Shown in pieces: positions 12,717 to 14,412 of a DNA stretch of 14,412 nt. The notes under the pieces were generated by a model that ran no database searches, was not told where the DNA came from, and saw only the letters and a list, made by a program, of their open reading frames with translations. The position numbers and the translations under genes are program-made. This DNA is from JBFMAI01 sp964462635. Its GTDB lineage: Bacteria > Planctomycetota > Phycisphaerae > UBA1845 > Fen-1342. The stretch lies in contig CAYWYJ010000098.1 in NCBI GenBank assembly GCA_964462635.1, positions 1 through 14,412 of the forward strand, read 5' to 3'. Every line of letters begins with the position of its first letter. The first letter of the stretch is position 1.

Positions 12717-14267
12717 ATGTTGATGCCCTATCGCCCCGAGCCGTACGTCAACTTCGCGGAAGCCGAACCGCGGCAGAAGATGATCGCCGCCCTCAAAGAC
12801 GTCCGCGGCCGACTCGGACAGACTTACCCCCTGCGGATCGGCGACCAGAAGATCAACACCGACCAGAAGATCGAGTCGGTCATGCCGGCCCACTCGAAGA
12901 CCGTCGTCGGCTACGTCGGCAAGGCGAGCCGCGACCAGGCCGAGCAGGCCATCCGTACCGCCGCCGCGACGTTTAAGACCTGGAGCCGCGTTGCCCCGGA
13001 CGTGCGGGCCAAAATCCTGCTCAAGGCCGCCGCCATCATGCGCCGTCGCATCTACGAGCTCTCGGCCTGGATGTGCTTCGAGGAATCCAAGAGCTGGATC
13101 GAAGCCTATGCCGACACCTGCGAGGCCATCGACTTCCTCGAGTTCTACGGGCGCGAGATGATCCGCCTCGGCGGCCCGCAACCGGTCACGCCCTTCCCCG
13201 GCGAGGACAACGAGCTGCGCTACATCCCGCTCGGCGTCGGCGTGGTCATCCCGCCGTGGAACTTCCCGCTCGCCATTACTTGCGGCATGACGAGTGCGAC
13301 GCTCGTGACGGGCAACACCTGCATCCTCAAGCCGGCGAGCACGGCCCCGGTCATCGCGGCGGTGCTGTGCGAAGTTCTGGAGCAGGCCGGTCTGCCGCCG
13401 GGCGTGGTGAACTACCTGCCCGGCAGCGGGGCGGAGATCGGCGACTACCTGGTCGAACACCCGCAGACGCGGTTCGTCGCGTTCACGGGGTCGATGGATG
13501 TCGGACTGGGCATCTACGAGAAGTGTGGGAAGGTGGCCAAGGGGCAGATTTGGCTCAAGCGCGCGATTCTCGAGATGGGCGGCAAGGACTGCATCGTCGT
13601 CGATGAGACCGCCAACCTCGACGAGGCCGCCGAGGGCGTCGTCGCGTCGGCGTTCGGCTTCCAGGGCCAGAAGTGCTCGGCGTGCAGCCGGCTGATTGCC
13701 CACCAGGCGATCTATGACAAGCTGCTGGAGAAGGTGGTCGAGCGGGCCCGCAAGCTCACCGTCGGCGACACGACCAGCGAAGAGAACTTCTACATGGGCG
13801 CCGTGATCGACGAGAAGGCGTACAAGACGATCAACGGCTACATCGACATCGGCAGAAGAGAGGGGCGCGCGGTTCTCGGCGACACCAAGGTGCCCTCCGG
13901 CGGCTACTTCATCCCGCCGACGATCATCGCCGACGTCGACCGCAACGCCCGGGTCGCCCAGGAGGAAATCTTCGGCCCCGTGCTGGCGGTCATCAAAGCC
14001 CGTGATTTCGACGACGCGCTCAGTATCGCCAACGGGACGATCTACGGCCTGACCGGCGCCCTGTATTCAAGCGACCGGATGCGGCTGGAGCGGGCCCGGC
14101 ACGAGTTCCACGTCGGCAACCTGTACCTCAATCGCAAGTGTACGGGCGCCCTCGTCGACGTGCAGCCCTTCGGCGGCTTCAACATGTCCGGCACCGACAG
14201 CAAAGCCGGCGGCCGTGACTACCTGCTGCTGTTCATGCAGGGCAAGAGCATCACCGAGCGCCTGTAG
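12717..14267 (+). CDS. rocA: 1-pyrroline-5-carboxylate dehydrogenase (RocA type)
   Basis: This 516-residue NAD(P)-dependent aldehyde dehydrogenase matches stand-alone P5C dehydrogenases, which oxidise glutamate-5-semialdehyde to glutamate in proline and arginine breakdown. Catalytic C320 is in GQKCSACSR and the general base E286 in ILEMGGK. N182 (PPWNFP), K205 (ILKPAS), FTGS (256-259) and EEIFGPV (416-422) form the usual cofactor and active sites. The N-terminus MLMPYRPEPYVNF and the C-terminal run PFGGFNMSGTDSKAGG (484-499) are characteristic of RocA rather than other aldehyde dehydrogenases. The ATG at 12717 follows GGAGG (12703-12707) by nine bases; a second ATG two codons on is possible. 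The frame stays open far upstream, but that part crosses repeats and is not coding. No proline dehydrogenase gene is in the window, so the partner must lie elsewhere. Confidence 0.94.
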   Translation: MLMPYRPEPYVNFAEAEPRQKMIAALKDVRGRLGQTYPLRIGDQKINTDQKIESVMPAHSKTVVGYVGKASRDQAEQAIRTAAATFKTWSRVAPDVRAKILLKAAAIMRRRIYELSAWMCFEESKSWIEAYADTCEAIDFLEFYGREMIRLGGPQPVTPFPGEDNELRYIPLGVGVVIPPWNFPLAITCGMTSATLVTGNTCILKPASTAPVIAAVLCEVLEQAGLPPGVVNYLPGSGAEIGDYLVEHPQTRFVAFTGSMDVGLGIYEKCGKVAKGQIWLKRAILEMGGKDCIVVDETANLDEAAEGVVASAFGFQGQKCSACSRLIAHQAIYDKLLEKVVERARKLTVGDTTSEENFYMGAVIDEKAYKTINGYIDIGRREGRAVLGDTKVPSGGYFIPPTIIADVDRNARVAQEEIFGPVLAVIKARDFDDALSIANGTIYGLTGALYSSDRMRLERARHEFHVGNLYLNRKCTGALVDVQPFGGFNMSGTDSKAGGRDYLLLFMQGKSITERL

Positions 14268-14280
14268 CGGCCTTCGTAGC

Positions 14281-14301
14281 GGCTCGCCACAGCGAGTCGC
14301 C
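14281..14301 (+). repeat. CTCGC…GCGAG palindrome (inverted relative of the 19-bp units)
   Basis: CTCGC-CACA-GCGAG at 14283-14296 is the reverse complement of CTCGCTGTGGCGAG, the core of the 19-bp tandem units at 10586-10642. It begins 14 nt after the rocA stop codon. Confidence 0.6.
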
Positions 14302-14327
14302 TTTGGCGGCCGGACTCCGCACCGGCC

Positions 14328-14354
14328 GTGGGGAGTGCGGGCGTCCCGCCCGCC
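14328..14354 (+). repeat. GTGGGGAGTGCGGGCG palindromic repeat, copy 2
   Basis: Identical to the repeat at 12162-12189 apart from one missing C. It is followed at about 14360-14383 by GAGCCGCGACCGTGAGGGAG, which I recall as a common planctomycete intergenic sequence, though it occurs only once here. Beyond that, to 14412, I see no gene. Confidence 0.6.
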
Positions 14355-14412
14355 GACCCGAGCCGCGACCGTGAGGGAGCGGGAAACAACGCCGGCGGCC
14401 GTGCCGCGCCGC

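Noticed and set aside
12071..12976. Plus-strand open frame beginning NRRGAKSAEDAE
   Set aside because: Peptides of this type come from translating the AACCGCAGAGGCGC repeat; the frame then runs out of phase into rocA.
12447..13703. 418-codon minus-strand open frame opposite rocA
   Set aside because: It is antisense to an unmistakable P5C dehydrogenase and shows only GC-driven composition.

Overview
The window looks like a piece of a high-GC Planctomycetota chromosome. It opens with the last ~44 nt of a 16S rRNA gene (the anti-Shine-Dalgarno CCTCCTTT is at 37-44). This is followed by a strong intrinsic terminator and then protein genes on the other strand, so no 23S or tRNA gene follows. Unlinked rRNA genes, a PEP-CTERM-tailed secreted protein, large multidomain secreted proteins and dense short intergenic repeats all fit planctomycetes. 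No rank below phylum can be defended from the sequence alone.

Layout. (1) 1-210: 16S 3' end, structured trailer, terminator. (2) 247-2680, minus strand: a lipoprotein-like amidohydrolase (metal-dependent, prolidase/imidazolonepropionase-like) followed by a four-TM membrane protein of unknown function, probably one transcription unit. (3) 2681-3463: long intergenic stretch with a possible decayed small gene on the minus strand and a promoter for the next gene. (4) 3464-6256: secreted subtilisin-like (S8) protease with Ig-like, jelly-roll-like and unrecognised C-terminal modules, then a terminator. (5) 6711-7424: small secreted PEP-CTERM protein. (6) 7553-8953 class II fumarase and 9209-10279 class II fructose-1,6-bisphosphatase, each behind its own -10-like box. 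(7) 10708-12070: membrane-anchored HEAT-like protein overlapping dtd, a D-aminoacyl-tRNA deacylase with two altered signature residues. (8) 12717-14267: 1-pyrroline-5-carboxylate dehydrogenase. From gene 3464 on, all genes are on the plus strand but mostly look separately transcribed.

How the genes work together: fumarase (TCA cycle), GlpX (gluconeogenesis) and P5C dehydrogenase (proline/arginine to glutamate) are central-metabolism housekeeping genes. The protease and the PEP-CTERM protein are exported. No dedicated multi-gene defence, biosynthetic or mobile system is visible.

The most unusual content is intergenic. Regions 8963-9003, 10278-10663, 12092-12389 and 14281-14383 form a mosaic of short palindromic or inverted-repeat-bounded elements. 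Several recur within the window and some are nested: a tandem triplet of 19-bp palindromes splits one repeat, and a ~125-bp element sits inside a ~298-bp inverted-repeat-bounded unit. Promoter calls were made by eye from 17-18-nt-spaced hexamers and are inferences.
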